Origin: JALHMI01 sp964598535
GTDB lineage: Bacteria; Planctomycetota; Planctomycetia; Pirellulales; PALSA-1355
Direction: 5' to 3'
NCBI GenBank assembly: GCA_964598535.1
Contig: CAZRCI010000019.1
Span: 1-64,000 of the forward strand
DNA: 64,000 nucleotides
The position numbers and the translations under genes are program-made. The notes under the pieces were generated by a model. That model did no database searches and was not told the origin of the DNA. It saw only the letters and a list, made by a program, of their open reading frames with translations. How positions within the stretch are numbered: the first letter of the stretch is position 1; each line of letters begins with the position of its first letter. Of the stretch, positions 44,137-53,859 are shown in pieces.

Positions 44137-45441
44137 ATGGCTGCGCCCCCTTGCGATTCATCCACCGCTCCCTCCGCCCCGCGGCGCGTGATCTGTCTGC
44201 GCCGCGTGATGGCCTCGTTTGGGCTGTTGCTGATCTGGGCGACCTGGCCGCTGTGGACGCCGGCCGCGACGTTTCCACAAGTGCCCTTCATGGCCGGTCG
44301 GTGGTTGCCGGGCGACTGGGGCCAATGGGCGGCCGTGGGGGGGCTCCTTGCTTCACTCACGGCCGCACTGGTATTGCCCAACGGGCGCGCCGCGCGAATT
44401 GCTTGCATGACGGTCGCAGGCGGATTCCTGGCCGCGATGCTATTCGACCAGGGGAGGTTTCAGCCGTGGGCCTATCAGTTTCTACTGTTCGCGATCGTGT
44501 TGGCGACGTGCGGAGCACGAGAGGCCCTCACGTTGCTGCGGCTGTTGGTCGTCGTATTCTACTTCGAGTCGGCCCTGACGAAGCTCGACTATTCGTTTTT
44601 GCACACGCTGGGGCAGCAGTTTCTAGCGGCGCTCGCCGGGCTGGGCGGAGCGAGCCTCGAGTCGTGGAGTTCCGCGGCGCGGCTGTGGGCCGCTGTGGTA
44701 TTTCCGCTCGGTGAGCTCCTGGTGGCTCTGGGGCTCTTGTTCGCAAGGTCGCGCGCGATTGCGCTGGCCGCGGCGGTGCTGCTGCACTTGTTGTTGCTGG
44801 GGATACTCGGGCCCTGGGGCTTGGACCATCAGCCGGGAGTGCTGCTCTGGAACGGTTACTTCATCATCCAGAACCTGGTACTATTCTGGCCCAAGCGGGA
44901 TCCCGAGCCGCGTGGGGGTCGCCCCTTAAATGCCGTCATCGACGGCACGCAACGCCGCGTGCCCTGGCCCGTCTTGGCGTTGGTGTTGGCCGCCGTGGGG
45001 CTGCCGCTGTCGGAATCGTGGGGGCTGTTCGATCTTTGGCCGAGTTGGGGACTGTATGCTTCGAGCGCGGAGCGGGTTTCGCTCCAGGTGCATCGCGTGG
45101 CGCGGTCGCAGTTGCCAGCGTCGCTCGTTCCATTTGTCGAGACCCAGGGCGACCATCGCGATCCCTGGCTTTCCGTGCGGCTCGATCGTTGGGCGCTCGA
45201 CGCTCGGCGAGCGCCCATCTATCCGCAGGCCCGCGTCCAATTGGGGGTGGCGTTGGCTGTTGCCGAAGGGGCGGGACTGGCCGACCGAGCGAGATTCATT
45301 CGCTTCGGGCGCGCGGATCGCTGGACCGGCAAGCGCGAGGTGGCAATCTTTGAGGGCGTGCCAGAAGCTCGAGTCGCGGCCGGACAATATTTTTTCAACG
45401 CCCTGCCCCGGCGGACCATGCGCCCCGATACGGAGCGATGA
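44137..45441 (+). CDS. Polytopic membrane protein, HTTM/DoxX-like
   Basis: This 434-residue protein has about nine hydrophobic spans up to residue 300 and a soluble C-terminal part of about 130 residues. LLRLLVVVFYFESALTKLDY (about 146) followed by LHTLGQQFLAALAG recalls the HTTM/vitamin-K-carboxylase-like and DoxX/MauE membrane families. In those a histidine or lysine-rich helix pair lies in this place. The C-terminal block contains ARFIRFGRADRWTGKREVAI. I cannot name a function. A C-terminal domain facing the periplasm is likely, by inference. Confidence 0.75.
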   Translation: MAAPPCDSSTAPSAPRRVICLRRVMASFGLLLIWATWPLWTPAATFPQVPFMAGRWLPGDWGQWAAVGGLLASLTAALVLPNGRAARIACMTVAGGFLAAMLFDQGRFQPWAYQFLLFAIVLATCGAREALTLLRLLVVVFYFESALTKLDYSFLHTLGQQFLAALAGLGGASLESWSSAARLWAAVVFPLGELLVALGLLFARSRAIALAAAVLLHLLLLGILGPWGLDHQPGVLLWNGYFIIQNLVLFWPKRDPEPRGGRPLNAVIDGTQRRVPWPVLALVLAAVGLPLSESWGLFDLWPSWGLYASSAERVSLQVHRVARSQLPASLVPFVETQGDHRDPWLSVRLDRWALDARRAPIYPQARVQLGVALAVAEGAGLADRARFIRFGRADRWTGKREVAIFEGVPEARVAAGQYFFNALPRRTMRPDTER

Positions 45442-45494
45442 ACGCGGCGCGACATGCGGCCTAGAAAGCCCCACCGCCGGTGAAACAGGGTTGG

Positions 45495-47606
45495 TCACTT
45501 GCCCAGGAGTTCGGCGACGAGCGCGTCGGCGCCGTAAACCTTGCGCAGCGCTTCGAGAATCGCCGACGAGTGGACCGAGGTCGCTCGGGCCACCTGGTCG
45601 GAATAGACAAAGTCGAGCACGAGCGACGGGATAGTGCCATCGAAGATCAGGCCCACGACTTCGCCCTTTTTATTGACGACGGGGCTGCCCGAGTTGCCGC
45701 CGATGATGTCGGCCGTGCTGACAAAGTTGAAGGGCGTTTGCAGGTCGAGCCGCGATTTGTTGTCGAGCCACGACCGAGGTAGCTTGAACGGCGACAGGCT
45801 GCCGTGCTCCTCGGCATGAGGATAGGCGCCGCCGATGACCGTCCACGGGGCGTATTTCTTGCCCTGGTCCTCGTAGCCGCGCACCTGGCCAAACGCGAGC
45901 CGGAGCGTAAACGTGGCGTCGGGATAGGTCCTGGTGCCCTCGACGGCGAACTTGGCTTGCGCGATCTTGGCATACGCCTGACGCAGCGGCTCGTCGACAC
46001 GTTCCTCGTACTGTTTGCGAACGGCGCGGGCCTTGGGATCGATGGTCCGAGCGAGCACGATCATCGGATCGTCCGAGGCGGCAACGGCGCTCGCGCCGCC
46101 TTCGGCGAGCTTCCGGCGCACCGCGACATCGGCCAGCTTCGAGCCGTTCACAAGCTGAGCGGCGCGATCGGTCGGAGACAGGTTCGCCAGCAGCGATACG
46201 GCAAAATCGCGATCGGCCTGACCTTGCGCGGCCGATTGCTCGAGTAGGTAGCTGAGCGAGTCGGCAAACTTGGCGGTCTCGAGCGCCGGATAGATCGGCG
46301 CCTCGGAAAAGAGCTGCTGCTTGAGCGAGTCGAGTCCCGCCTCGGCGTATTCGCGCAGACGCTGTTCGTTCGGCTTGGAAGTCTCTTCGGCCAGGCGGAC
46401 CAGTCCGCGGGCGATTGAATACAACTCGCTATTGAAAGATACGGCGCGTTCGTAAAGCGTGTGGTTGGTATACAGCTCGCGCCAGGCGGCCAGCGCCGCT
46501 TCGACCTCCTTCCAGGCGGGGGCGACGTCCTTCAGCTTGGGATCGCCGGCGACAGCCTGTTGCAGCGCTTGCTCGCTCTGGCGCTTGGCGGTCATGATCG
46601 CCGGCGTTTGTAGTCCTAACAGGCCACCGAGACGGGCCTTACGCGAATTCTGATAGCCGAACAATTCATCCTGCGCCTGGCGGGCGTTTTCCAGACCGCG
46701 ATCGCTGTACACGCGGAGGGTGACTTCGCGACGGCGAATCAAATTCAACAGGTCCGGAAAGTACACGTCGCGCAGAAATTCGAGATGCGAGACGGTGTTC
46801 AAACGGTTCGTGCGACCGGGATGTCCGGCGACAAAGATCAGTTCTTCATCCTCGGCGCCGGCCTTGCTCCAAGAGAGATGGCCGGGCGGCGTGACCGGCT
46901 TGCCGTCTTCGTAAACGCGAAAGAACGCCACGTCCAGGCAGTACCGGGGATACTCGAAATTGTCCGGATCGCCGCCGAAGAAAGCGATGTCCTTTTCCGG
47001 AGCGAATACGAGCCGAACGTCGGTGTACTTCTTGTAGCGATAAAGGTTGTAACGCCCGCCCTGATAGAGCGTGACCACATCGCTGCGCAGGCCGGTCTTG
47101 TCGAGAGATTCTTTTTCGATCGCATTGCTGACCGCGCGCCGGGCCTGCTGCGCCTCGGCCGCGCTCATGCCAGGCGTTACGGCGGCGTTTACCCGCTCGG
47201 TTACATCCTCGATGGACATCAGCACGTTCAGTTCCAGGTCGACGCACTTGAGCTCTTCCCCGCGTGTCTTCGCGTGAAAGCCGTCTTCCATCAGGTTGCG
47301 CTCGGCGGTGCTCAGCTTGTGCAGCGCGTCGGCCGCGACGTGGTGGTTGGTCATCACCAGGCCGTCGGCGGAAACAAATGAGCCCGAGCCGCCGCTGTTG
47401 AAACGGACGGCCGACTTCTGCAAGTGGGCCAGCCACTCATCCGTCGGCTCGAACCCATAACGCTCTTTAAGCAGGGCGCGCGGCGGATCGTTGAACAGCC
47501 ACATGCCCTCGTCGGCCACGGCTTGCGGAAGTCGATTTACAGAGGCGGTGAACATCATGAGGATTCCGAGCGTGAGGATTCCGAACCTGGCGCGGGCGGG
47601 TGACAT
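45495..47606 (-). CDS. S46-family dipeptidyl peptidase (DPP7/11-like)
   Basis: This protein is 703 residues from MSPARARFGIL. The signal peptide runs to about residue 32. DEGMWLFNDPP starts the mature enzyme, the S46 hallmark. SGSFVSADGLVMTNHHVAAD holds the catalytic His, FGGDPDNFEYPRYCLDVAFF the Asp, and TADIIGGNSGSPVVNKKGEV the Ser. S46 peptidases remove dipeptides from the N-terminus of oligopeptides in the periplasm. It is the second gene after an OPT oligopeptide transporter, 52 bases downstream, so the two form a natural peptide-use operon. A start at 47684 would add 26 residues without RBS support. Confidence 0.92.
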   Translation of the reverse strand: MSPARARFGILTLGILMMFTASVNRLPQAVADEGMWLFNDPPRALLKERYGFEPTDEWLAHLQKSAVRFNSGGSGSFVSADGLVMTNHHVAADALHKLSTAERNLMEDGFHAKTRGEELKCVDLELNVLMSIEDVTERVNAAVTPGMSAAEAQQARRAVSNAIEKESLDKTGLRSDVVTLYQGGRYNLYRYKKYTDVRLVFAPEKDIAFFGGDPDNFEYPRYCLDVAFFRVYEDGKPVTPPGHLSWSKAGAEDEELIFVAGHPGRTNRLNTVSHLEFLRDVYFPDLLNLIRRREVTLRVYSDRGLENARQAQDELFGYQNSRKARLGGLLGLQTPAIMTAKRQSEQALQQAVAGDPKLKDVAPAWKEVEAALAAWRELYTNHTLYERAVSFNSELYSIARGLVRLAEETSKPNEQRLREYAEAGLDSLKQQLFSEAPIYPALETAKFADSLSYLLEQSAAQGQADRDFAVSLLANLSPTDRAAQLVNGSKLADVAVRRKLAEGGASAVAASDDPMIVLARTIDPKARAVRKQYEERVDEPLRQAYAKIAQAKFAVEGTRTYPDATFTLRLAFGQVRGYEDQGKKYAPWTVIGGAYPHAEEHGSLSPFKLPRSWLDNKSRLDLQTPFNFVSTADIIGGNSGSPVVNKKGEVVGLIFDGTIPSLVLDFVYSDQVARATSVHSSAILEALRKVYGADALVAELLGK

Positions 47607-47658
47607 GGTTGAACCTGATTTTCTGGGGGAAACGAGGGATGCGAATTGGTTGCGGACG

Positions 47659-49959
47659 CTACTTGCCGCCGCTGCGCTTGCCAAGCTTCGCGTCGCGGAA
47701 CAGGACGCCCACGCCGGTAAGAAAGAGCACGAACATCAATACGGCAAACGTGGCGATGGCAGGCCAGCTTAGTTCCGACCACCAGTGGGGCAGAATCGGC
47801 GAAACCTCGGGGGTCCGGGGATCGACGTACGTCAGGTTCAGCGAATTCGACAGCGATTGACTGAACGCTAAGAAACCAATCAATACGCCGGCAATCGAGC
47901 CTCCGGCGATGTAGCCGGAGCTTAGTAGCACGGCCGGGCTGCTGTCGGAGTCTTCGGGCTTGCTGCTGAGCTTGTCGGCGATCCAACGCAATGCGCCGCC
48001 GACGAAGATCGGCATCGAAGTCTGGATCGGCAAGTAAACGCCCACCGCGAACGGCAGCGAGGGTACGCCCGCCAACTCCAAAACGACTGCGATCAGGGCG
48101 CCGATCAGCACTAGCTCCCAGGGGAGCTTGCCGTTCAAAATGCCGTCGATGATCAGGGCCATCAGCCGGGTCTTGGGCGCATCGAGTTTGTTGGTGACCT
48201 CGGTGCCATCGTCGCGATATTTGACGCGCCCATTGATCGCCGGATCGACCAGATAGGTGAGCAGCCCCGATGCATCGACCAGGTACTTCCCCTGCGGCAC
48301 GCCTACGTATTCGCCCTCGGCCGCGTGCAACACATGGTATTGAGTGGCATCTTTGCCCGCGTAGTCGCCGCCGGGGGCCTGCATTTCCGTAAGTTCGTCG
48401 ACATTCGAAATGCGGACGTTGGGAACGAATTCCGGCCGCTTGGTGTAGACCGTGCCCGAGGCGTTCAATAGTTGCAACGTCACGCCGATCACGAGCGCCG
48501 AGGTAAGGGCTCCAATGAGGATCGCCACCTGTTGGAGCCAGGGGGTTCCTCCAACCAGGTAGCCGGTTTTCAGGTCTTGGGAGGTCGTGCCGCCGTTCGA
48601 GGCGGCGATGCACACCACGGCCGCGATGGTCAGCGCCGTCAGCGTGGCGGCTTTGCCCGTTTCGCCCATCGCATAGAAGATCAGGCAGGTAAGCAGCAAC
48701 GTCGCCACGGTCATGCCCGAGATCGGATTGCTCGACGAGCCAATCTCGCCGGTCAAGCGCGAAGACACCGTGACGAAGAGAAATCCGAAGAGCACGATCA
48801 TGGCCGCGCCGATCAACCCCAACGTATTGAAGCCGAGCCCCAGTTGCGGCAGAGCGGCCATAATCAGGATCAGGACCGCGCTGCCGACGAATACGATCCA
48901 CAGCGGCAGATCGCGTTCGGTGCGGGGCAACTTCACCCGGGCGCCGCCTTCGCCGCGCGCGGCGAACAAGTCGCTCATTGCGCCGCGAATCGAGCCGAAG
49001 ATCATCGGTAGCACCTGGAACATGCTGATGATGCCGCCCGTCGCCACGGCGCCCGCCCCGATATAAAGAATATAGTTGTTGCGGATTGCGCCGATGTCCA
49101 TGTCGCGAATCAATTGATTCGCCGGAGCCGGCGCGATCGCCACGGGCACCGCATCGCCGAACATCTTGATCAGAGGCCCGATGACCAGATAAGCCAGCAC
49201 GCCGCCGGAAATCATGATCGAGGCGATGCGCGGGCCGATGATGTAGCCGACACCGAGCAATTCCGGCGATAGTTCGCCGCCGATCACGCCCCCGCGCAGG
49301 CCGGCGCCGCTCTCGGTATACAGCGGCTGGTCGACGTCCTTGCGCCACAGGTGTAGCGCGTCCATGCAGAACTTATGAACCGTGGCCAGCCCGAACCCGA
49401 CGAATACGGTCTTGGCCGAGGCGCCGCCTTCCTCGCCGACGATCAGCACGTCGGCGCAGGCCGTGCCCTCGGGATACTTGAGCTTGCCGTGCTGCTGGAC
49501 GATGAATGCCCGCCGCAACGGGATCATCATCAGGATGCCCAGCAGCCCGCCCAACGCCCCGACGGTCATCACGCGGACGACCGTCATGTCGTGTCCCAAC
49601 AGTAAGAGCGCGGGAATCGTGACGCCCAGGCCAAAGGCGATGGACTCGCCGGCCGATCCGGTCGTCTGCACGATGTTGTTTTCGAGAATCGTGGCCGGTC
49701 GCAGGCGGAAGATTTTCGACAGCAAGCGGAACAGCGTGATCGAGAGCACGGCCACGGGAATCGAGGCCGAGACGGTCATTCCTACCTTGAGCACGAGATA
49801 GAGCGACGACGCGCCGAAGACGATGCCGAGGATGACACCCGCGATGACCGCGCCCCAGGTGAACTCCGGCATCGTGACGTTCGCCGGAACGTAAGAGTCG
49901 TGAGCGGTGATGACCGTCGAAGCGGTCGCGGCCTTCTTTTCCGTGGTGGGTGCTGCCAT
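47659..49959 (-). CDS. OPT-family oligopeptide transporter
   Basis: This 766-residue, roughly 15-span carrier imports small peptides with protons. The first span IVFGASSLYLVLKVGMTVSA begins at about residue 45. GSAGESIAFGLGVTIPAL (about 100) is the classic OPT block, and GVQGILMMIPLRRAF-type loops and LSPELLGVGYIIGPRIASIM are further signatures. A hydrophilic stretch (about 505-610) carries YLVDASGLLTYLVDP. The start at MAAPTTEKKAATAS is chosen because homology begins there; the frame is open to 50118 but runs into the GNAT leader. It is cotranscribed with the S46 peptidase. Confidence 0.9.
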   Translation of the reverse strand: MAAPTTEKKAATASTVITAHDSYVPANVTMPEFTWGAVIAGVILGIVFGASSLYLVLKVGMTVSASIPVAVLSITLFRLLSKIFRLRPATILENNIVQTTGSAGESIAFGLGVTIPALLLLGHDMTVVRVMTVGALGGLLGILMMIPLRRAFIVQQHGKLKYPEGTACADVLIVGEEGGASAKTVFVGFGLATVHKFCMDALHLWRKDVDQPLYTESGAGLRGGVIGGELSPELLGVGYIIGPRIASIMISGGVLAYLVIGPLIKMFGDAVPVAIAPAPANQLIRDMDIGAIRNNYILYIGAGAVATGGIISMFQVLPMIFGSIRGAMSDLFAARGEGGARVKLPRTERDLPLWIVFVGSAVLILIMAALPQLGLGFNTLGLIGAAMIVLFGFLFVTVSSRLTGEIGSSSNPISGMTVATLLLTCLIFYAMGETGKAATLTALTIAAVVCIAASNGGTTSQDLKTGYLVGGTPWLQQVAILIGALTSALVIGVTLQLLNASGTVYTKRPEFVPNVRISNVDELTEMQAPGGDYAGKDATQYHVLHAAEGEYVGVPQGKYLVDASGLLTYLVDPAINGRVKYRDDGTEVTNKLDAPKTRLMALIIDGILNGKLPWELVLIGALIAVVLELAGVPSLPFAVGVYLPIQTSMPIFVGGALRWIADKLSSKPEDSDSSPAVLLSSGYIAGGSIAGVLIGFLAFSQSLSNSLNLTYVDPRTPEVSPILPHWWSELSWPAIATFAVLMFVLFLTGVGVLFRDAKLGKRSGGK

Positions 49960-50208
49960 GCCAGAAGTTCCGCCAGTCCAGTGGATGCGGCGCCCGCCGT
50001 GCGGGGCGCCTCGCGCGAGCCCACATTCTATCGAGGCCGGGCAGGCGAGGCTATCGGAGTCGCGCCGTCGCGTGAAACGCAGGCCACGAGGGGCCGTAGG
50101 CAGCCGCACTTCTTGCACTTGCCCGTGAGCTGGCCAACGTTATTCTCAAAACGCGGCCTATGCTTGGAAGAATGTTGGCTGCGGACCCTTGCGGAGGAAG
50201 ATACTCCC

Positions 50209-50676
50209 GTGATTCGTTCGACCGAACCCGCCGATACCCAACCGCTCGTGGCCCTGGCCGCCGCGACGTCCGTCTTCAAGCCGATGGAATTGATCGCCCT
50301 GGAAGAAGTCCTGTGCGACTACTTCGCCGCGAACAAAGCGCTCGGCCATCGAGCGCTGACCGCCGTGGAGGGCACGATTCAGGGCTTCGCCTACTTCGCT
50401 CCGGCCGCGATGACCGATCGCACCTGGTACCTGTGGTGGATCGCCGTCACGCCGGGCACGCAAGCTCGCGGCATCGGAAGCGCGTTGCTCCATATGGCCG
50501 AGGAGGAGATTCGCCAGCAGCGCGGGCGCATCTTGCTGGTGGAAACCAGCTCGCTACCGCACTATCAGCCGGCGCACAAATTCTATGCGAAGCACGGCTA
50601 CGCGCATGCCGCGACGATAGCGGGCTATTATGCGGCGAACGACGACCTGGTTGTGTTTCGCAAAGCGATGGAGTGA
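50209..50676 (+). CDS. GNAT-family N-acetyltransferase
   Basis: This protein is 155 residues from GTG 50209 (GGAGGAAG eight to ten bases upstream). The acetyl-CoA motif A is WWIAVTPGTQARGIGSALLH (about 88-105, the Q/R-x-x-G-x-G/A core). ILLVETSSLPHYQPAHKFY and AKHGYAHAATIAGYYAAND are motif B. The acceptor (protein N-terminus or small amine) is unknown. It is divergent from the OPT gene and followed by a convergent LRR gene. The frame extends to 49900, but that part overlaps the OPT leader region and lacks family sequence. Confidence 0.87.
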   Translation: MIRSTEPADTQPLVALAAATSVFKPMELIALEEVLCDYFAANKALGHRALTAVEGTIQGFAYFAPAAMTDRTWYLWWIAVTPGTQARGIGSALLHMAEEEIRQQRGRILLVETSSLPHYQPAHKFYAKHGYAHAATIAGYYAANDDLVVFRKAME

Positions 50677-50728
50677 CACCGCCGGGCAGCGCGCTGGCGC
50701 GAATTCCCCGCCGGTAGGCCGAGTTTTA

Positions 50729-52072
50729 TTAGTCGACAACCTTGAGGCCGGGAATCGCTTCTTGCAGTTTCTGGCGGCCCTCGGGCGTGGTCTGGGTAAA
50801 GCTCAACGAGAGCTCCTTCAGCTTTTTAAGGCCGGTGAGCTTTTCGAGACCTTCGTCGGTGACCTGCGTGTTTGACAGATTCAGCGTCTGCAGGTTCGAG
50901 AGTCCCTTGAGGTTGTCGAGCCCGGCGTCACTGACGCGCGTGCTGTCGAGATTCAGGTACTGGAGATTTACCAGATCTTTGAGGTGGGGCAGCCCCTCGT
51001 CGCTGACCGCGGTGTTCCAAAGGTCGAGCTGCGTGAGCGAGGTGAGGCCCGCGATCGAGGCCAGCCCTTCGTCGCTGGCTACCGTTTCTGCCAGATCGAG
51101 CACGGCGAGCTTGGGCATGGCCTTCAGGTTTTCCAGCCCCGAGCCGTCGATGGCCGCAGCCCGCAGTTCGAGCCGCTTCATCTCCTTGAGATCTTTCAAG
51201 TGGACGAGGCCCGCATCGCTGATGTTCGTGCGCATCAGGTAGAGCTCATCGAGCTTCGGCATGCCGACGAGGTGGGCCAGCCCTTCGTCGCTCACCTGGG
51301 CGGCGTCTTCGAAACCGACGCCTCGCATCTTGGTCAGGTCCTTCAGGGCTTCGAGCCCCGCGTCGGTGACGTTCGGGCTGCGGAGCTTGAGCCGTTCGAG
51401 GTTTTCGAGCTTGGCAAGATGGCCCAGGCCCACGTCGGTTACCAGCACGCAGCCACGCAGGTCGAGCACGCGGAGCTTGGGCAACTTGGCGACATGTTCC
51501 ATGCCGGCATCACCAAAGTTGTTGTAAAGCAGGATCAACGCTTCGATGTTCGGCAGTTTGGTAAGGTGTTCGAGCCCGGAGTCGGTGAGGTAAGACGAAC
51601 GGCGCAAGTTGAGCGCCTTGAGCGTGGGGAGTTCGGCGAGTTTGGCCAGCCCGTCGTCGGTGAGCTCGGTGTTTTCGAGCACCAGTTCCTTGAGCTTCAG
51701 ACCCTTGAGTTTGTCGAGCGTGTCGTTGTTGATCTCGGCGCCCCAGAGAGACAGTTTTTCGAGAGCTGGTAGCTTGGAGAGCAAGGCGAAGTCGAACTCC
51801 TTGACCTGCGGGGTATTGAACGCAACGCCGGTAATTTGGCCATCCTTGTTCTTGGTGACCTTGCCCCGAGCGGCCTCGATGGTTTTCGCGGCTTCGGGAT
51901 CGTCGGCCGGAGCTTGTGACTTGACGGGCTCGGCAGCGGCCCCGGCGCTCTCGGCAGCGGCATCGCTTTTTGCGGGCTCCGAGGAGGGCTCTTTCTTTTG
52001 AGCACATCCGCCAGCAAGGGCAATGGCAAGCATCAGGGCGACCAGCGAACACATCCAGCAGCGGCACGACAT
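50729..52072 (-). CDS. Leucine-rich-repeat lipoprotein
   Basis: This protein is 447 residues from MSCRCWMCSLVALM, after GAGAGGA. The lipobox LAIALAGGC puts the lipidated Cys at about residue 23. A low-complexity Glu/Ala/Ser linker (about 25-65) leads to a run of thirteen or so leucine-rich repeats, for example LTDDGLAKLAELPTLKALNL, VSDEGLAHLVGMPKLDELYL and ISDAGLVHLKDLKEMKRLEL. They have the S/T-D-x-G-L cysteine-free spacing common in planctomycete LRR proteins. It is probably an envelope protein-interaction scaffold. The repeats also generate strong internal direct repeats in the DNA. Confidence 0.9.
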   Translation of the reverse strand: MSCRCWMCSLVALMLAIALAGGCAQKKEPSSEPAKSDAAAESAGAAAEPVKSQAPADDPEAAKTIEAARGKVTKNKDGQITGVAFNTPQVKEFDFALLSKLPALEKLSLWGAEINNDTLDKLKGLKLKELVLENTELTDDGLAKLAELPTLKALNLRRSSYLTDSGLEHLTKLPNIEALILLYNNFGDAGMEHVAKLPKLRVLDLRGCVLVTDVGLGHLAKLENLERLKLRSPNVTDAGLEALKDLTKMRGVGFEDAAQVSDEGLAHLVGMPKLDELYLMRTNISDAGLVHLKDLKEMKRLELRAAAIDGSGLENLKAMPKLAVLDLAETVASDEGLASIAGLTSLTQLDLWNTAVSDEGLPHLKDLVNLQYLNLDSTRVSDAGLDNLKGLSNLQTLNLSNTQVTDEGLEKLTGLKKLKELSLSFTQTTPEGRQKLQEAIPGLKVVD

Positions 52073-52142
52073 CGAACCAATCCTCTCACTTGATGGATAC
52101 GCACGCGACCTGATCGCAACCGGGCCGGCGTGCCAATAAGAA

Positions 52143-52185
52143 CGGCTGCGAGGGGGTTCCCGCAAAAGCGATCCCCTCGCAGCCG
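52143..52185 (-). terminator. Terminator hairpin after the Gfo/Idh gene
   Basis: A perfect 13-bp stem with arms CGGCTGCGAGGGG (52143-52155) and CCCCTCGCAGCCG (52173-52185) lies 21 bases after the minus-strand stop codon. TTCTTATT follows soon after on that strand. The loop contains a second small stem (CGC AAAA GCG). Confidence 0.8.
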
Positions 52186-52206
52186 GTTCATCTTAACGGA
52201 GCCCGC

Positions 52207-53532
52207 TTAGAGCGTGTAGCCCTCGCGGTACGTCGGCTTCACCACCAGTTCCGTCTCCGGCGCGTTGGTCGGCTTGAGATTCGTGGCGTCCCACTCGATC
52301 TTCTTGCCGGGCTTTTCCGCCTCGGTCGCGGCGTACACGGCCAGATTGCCGAGCAAGATGGTCTCGGTCAGCGGGACCGCGTAGTTAGCAAAGTTGCTAC
52401 GGGCTTCTGGGCCGCCCTTGATCGCGCGGGCGAATTCCTGGAAGTGGCCTGGCGACTTTTCGTACTCGACGTCGCCCGGGTCGCTGGCGCCGGCCATGAG
52501 CTTATAGCCTCGCTCGCAGTAGTCGCCCGGTGCGAAGAGCTTGCCTTTATCGCCGATCAGCAGCACACCGGTCTCGCTCACCTGCTCGCCTTCGAACAAG
52601 TCGGCCGATGGCTTCTGGCCACCATCGTACCAGACCATCTTCAACGCTTCGCGGTCGTCGAGCTTGGGGAAGTCATAGGTGATGATCGACCATTTCGGAT
52701 AGCTGTCCTGGTTGTGGCCCGAGGTCGTCGCCTGCACGGCCGACGGATCGCGGAGGTTCAACGCCATGAACGGCATGTTGACCGTGTGGCAGGCCATGTC
52801 GCCGAGCGCGCCGGAACCAAAATCCCACCACCCGCGCCAAGCGAACGGGTGGTAGCCCGGAGCATAGGGACGCTCGGGAGCACAGCCGAGCCATAGATCC
52901 CAATGCACGTTCGACGGCACTGGAGCCTCGGCCGGACGAGCGCCGCCCTGGGGCCAGATTGGACGATTGGTCCAGACGTGAACTTCCTTGACGTTGCCCA
53001 GCGCGCCCGAGCTGACGATGGCAGCCGTCTTGCGGAGGCTGTTCGACGCGGTGCCCTGGTTGCCCATCTGCGTGGCGACCTTGGTCTCGGCGGCAATCTT
53101 GCCGAGCTCGCGGGCTTCCCAGATCGTGCGGGTTAGCGGTTTTTGGGCGAAGCAGGCCTTGCCCATGCGCATGGCCATGGCCGAAGCGGGGGCGTGCATG
53201 TGGTCGGGGGTGCTCACGGTAACGGCGTCGATGCTACCGCCCATCTCGTCGAGCATTTTGCGATAGTCGTTGTACTTGGCCGCCTTGGGGTAGAACTTGC
53301 TGGCCTTCTCCAAGGTTTTGTCGTCGACGTCGCAAATGGCGACGATGTCGCCCTCTTTCGCGGCATCGCTCGAATCGCTACCGCCTTTGCCGCCGACGCC
53401 AATGCAGGCGAAACGAATTCGCTCGTTCGGCGATTTGCTGTCTTCGGCCGCGGCTTTGCCGGCAACGAACACACCAACGCCGGTCAGCGCCGTGCTCTTC
53501 AAAAAGCGACGACGATCGGTCAAATACGACAT
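52207..53532 (-). CDS. Gfo/Idh/MocA-family oxidoreductase, Tat-exported
   Basis: This 441-residue protein has an N-terminus MSYLTDRRRFLKSTALTGVG, a twin-arginine signal, so the enzyme is exported with its cofactor bound. The Rossmann motif RFACIGVGGKGGSDSSDAA (about 40) is followed by VTVSTPDHMHAPASAMAMRM and GKACFAQKPLTRTIWEAREL, containing the catalytic E/QKP lysine. VWTNRPIWPQGG and FAWRGWWDFGSGALGDMACH are typical of planctomycete members. Family members oxidise sugar hydroxyls, often at C3, with NAD(P). It is divergent from a DUF1080 hydrolase that would act on 3-keto sugars. A frame start at 53640 adds an unlikely leader. Confidence 0.9.
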   Translation of the reverse strand: MSYLTDRRRFLKSTALTGVGVFVAGKAAAEDSKSPNERIRFACIGVGGKGGSDSSDAAKEGDIVAICDVDDKTLEKASKFYPKAAKYNDYRKMLDEMGGSIDAVTVSTPDHMHAPASAMAMRMGKACFAQKPLTRTIWEARELGKIAAETKVATQMGNQGTASNSLRKTAAIVSSGALGNVKEVHVWTNRPIWPQGGARPAEAPVPSNVHWDLWLGCAPERPYAPGYHPFAWRGWWDFGSGALGDMACHTVNMPFMALNLRDPSAVQATTSGHNQDSYPKWSIITYDFPKLDDREALKMVWYDGGQKPSADLFEGEQVSETGVLLIGDKGKLFAPGDYCERGYKLMAGASDPGDVEYEKSPGHFQEFARAIKGGPEARSNFANYAVPLTETILLGNLAVYAATEAEKPGKKIEWDATNLKPTNAPETELVVKPTYREGYTL

Positions 53533-53859
53533 AGGGTCATACTCCTTGATACGGTTGGATTTAGGGCGTGGGATAGCGAGGCGGGATGGACGCTGATGTA
53601 CCCTATTTGAAACGATAATCTCTTGCCGCGCGGGCCGCAATTAGGCTAGGCGTAAGATTTGCCCGAATTACCCGCCTTTTCCCCATCTGTTGGAGGATCC
53701 GGCTTGCTTTTTCCGCGAACTTTCGCCCGTCCGCACGATTGATTCACGACGCCGTGGCGGGCATGATCAGAGGGGAATTCAGGGCCGCCACGCGTTCTGC
53801 TTGCCGTGTCCGTTTTGCCGCACGACCACCTTCTGACACTCCCACCCCAGGTTTACACG
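53533..53859. promoter_or_regulatory. Divergent intergenic region, Gfo/Idh / DUF1080
   Basis: This is 327 bases between the two start codons. No coding sequence is supported; it should carry both promoters. I see no strong palindrome. Confidence 0.3.

Noticed and set aside
47555..49348. 597-codon minus-strand frame within the OPT gene
   Set aside because: Same strand but another frame. The translation is Arg/Gly-rich shadow sequence, while the OPT frame carries clear membrane segments and motifs.
50729..52072. DNA-level tandem repeats within the LRR gene, considered as a CRISPR-like array
   Set aside because: The periodicity follows the leucine-rich repeats of the protein and the repeats are degenerate; there are no conserved repeats with unique spacers.
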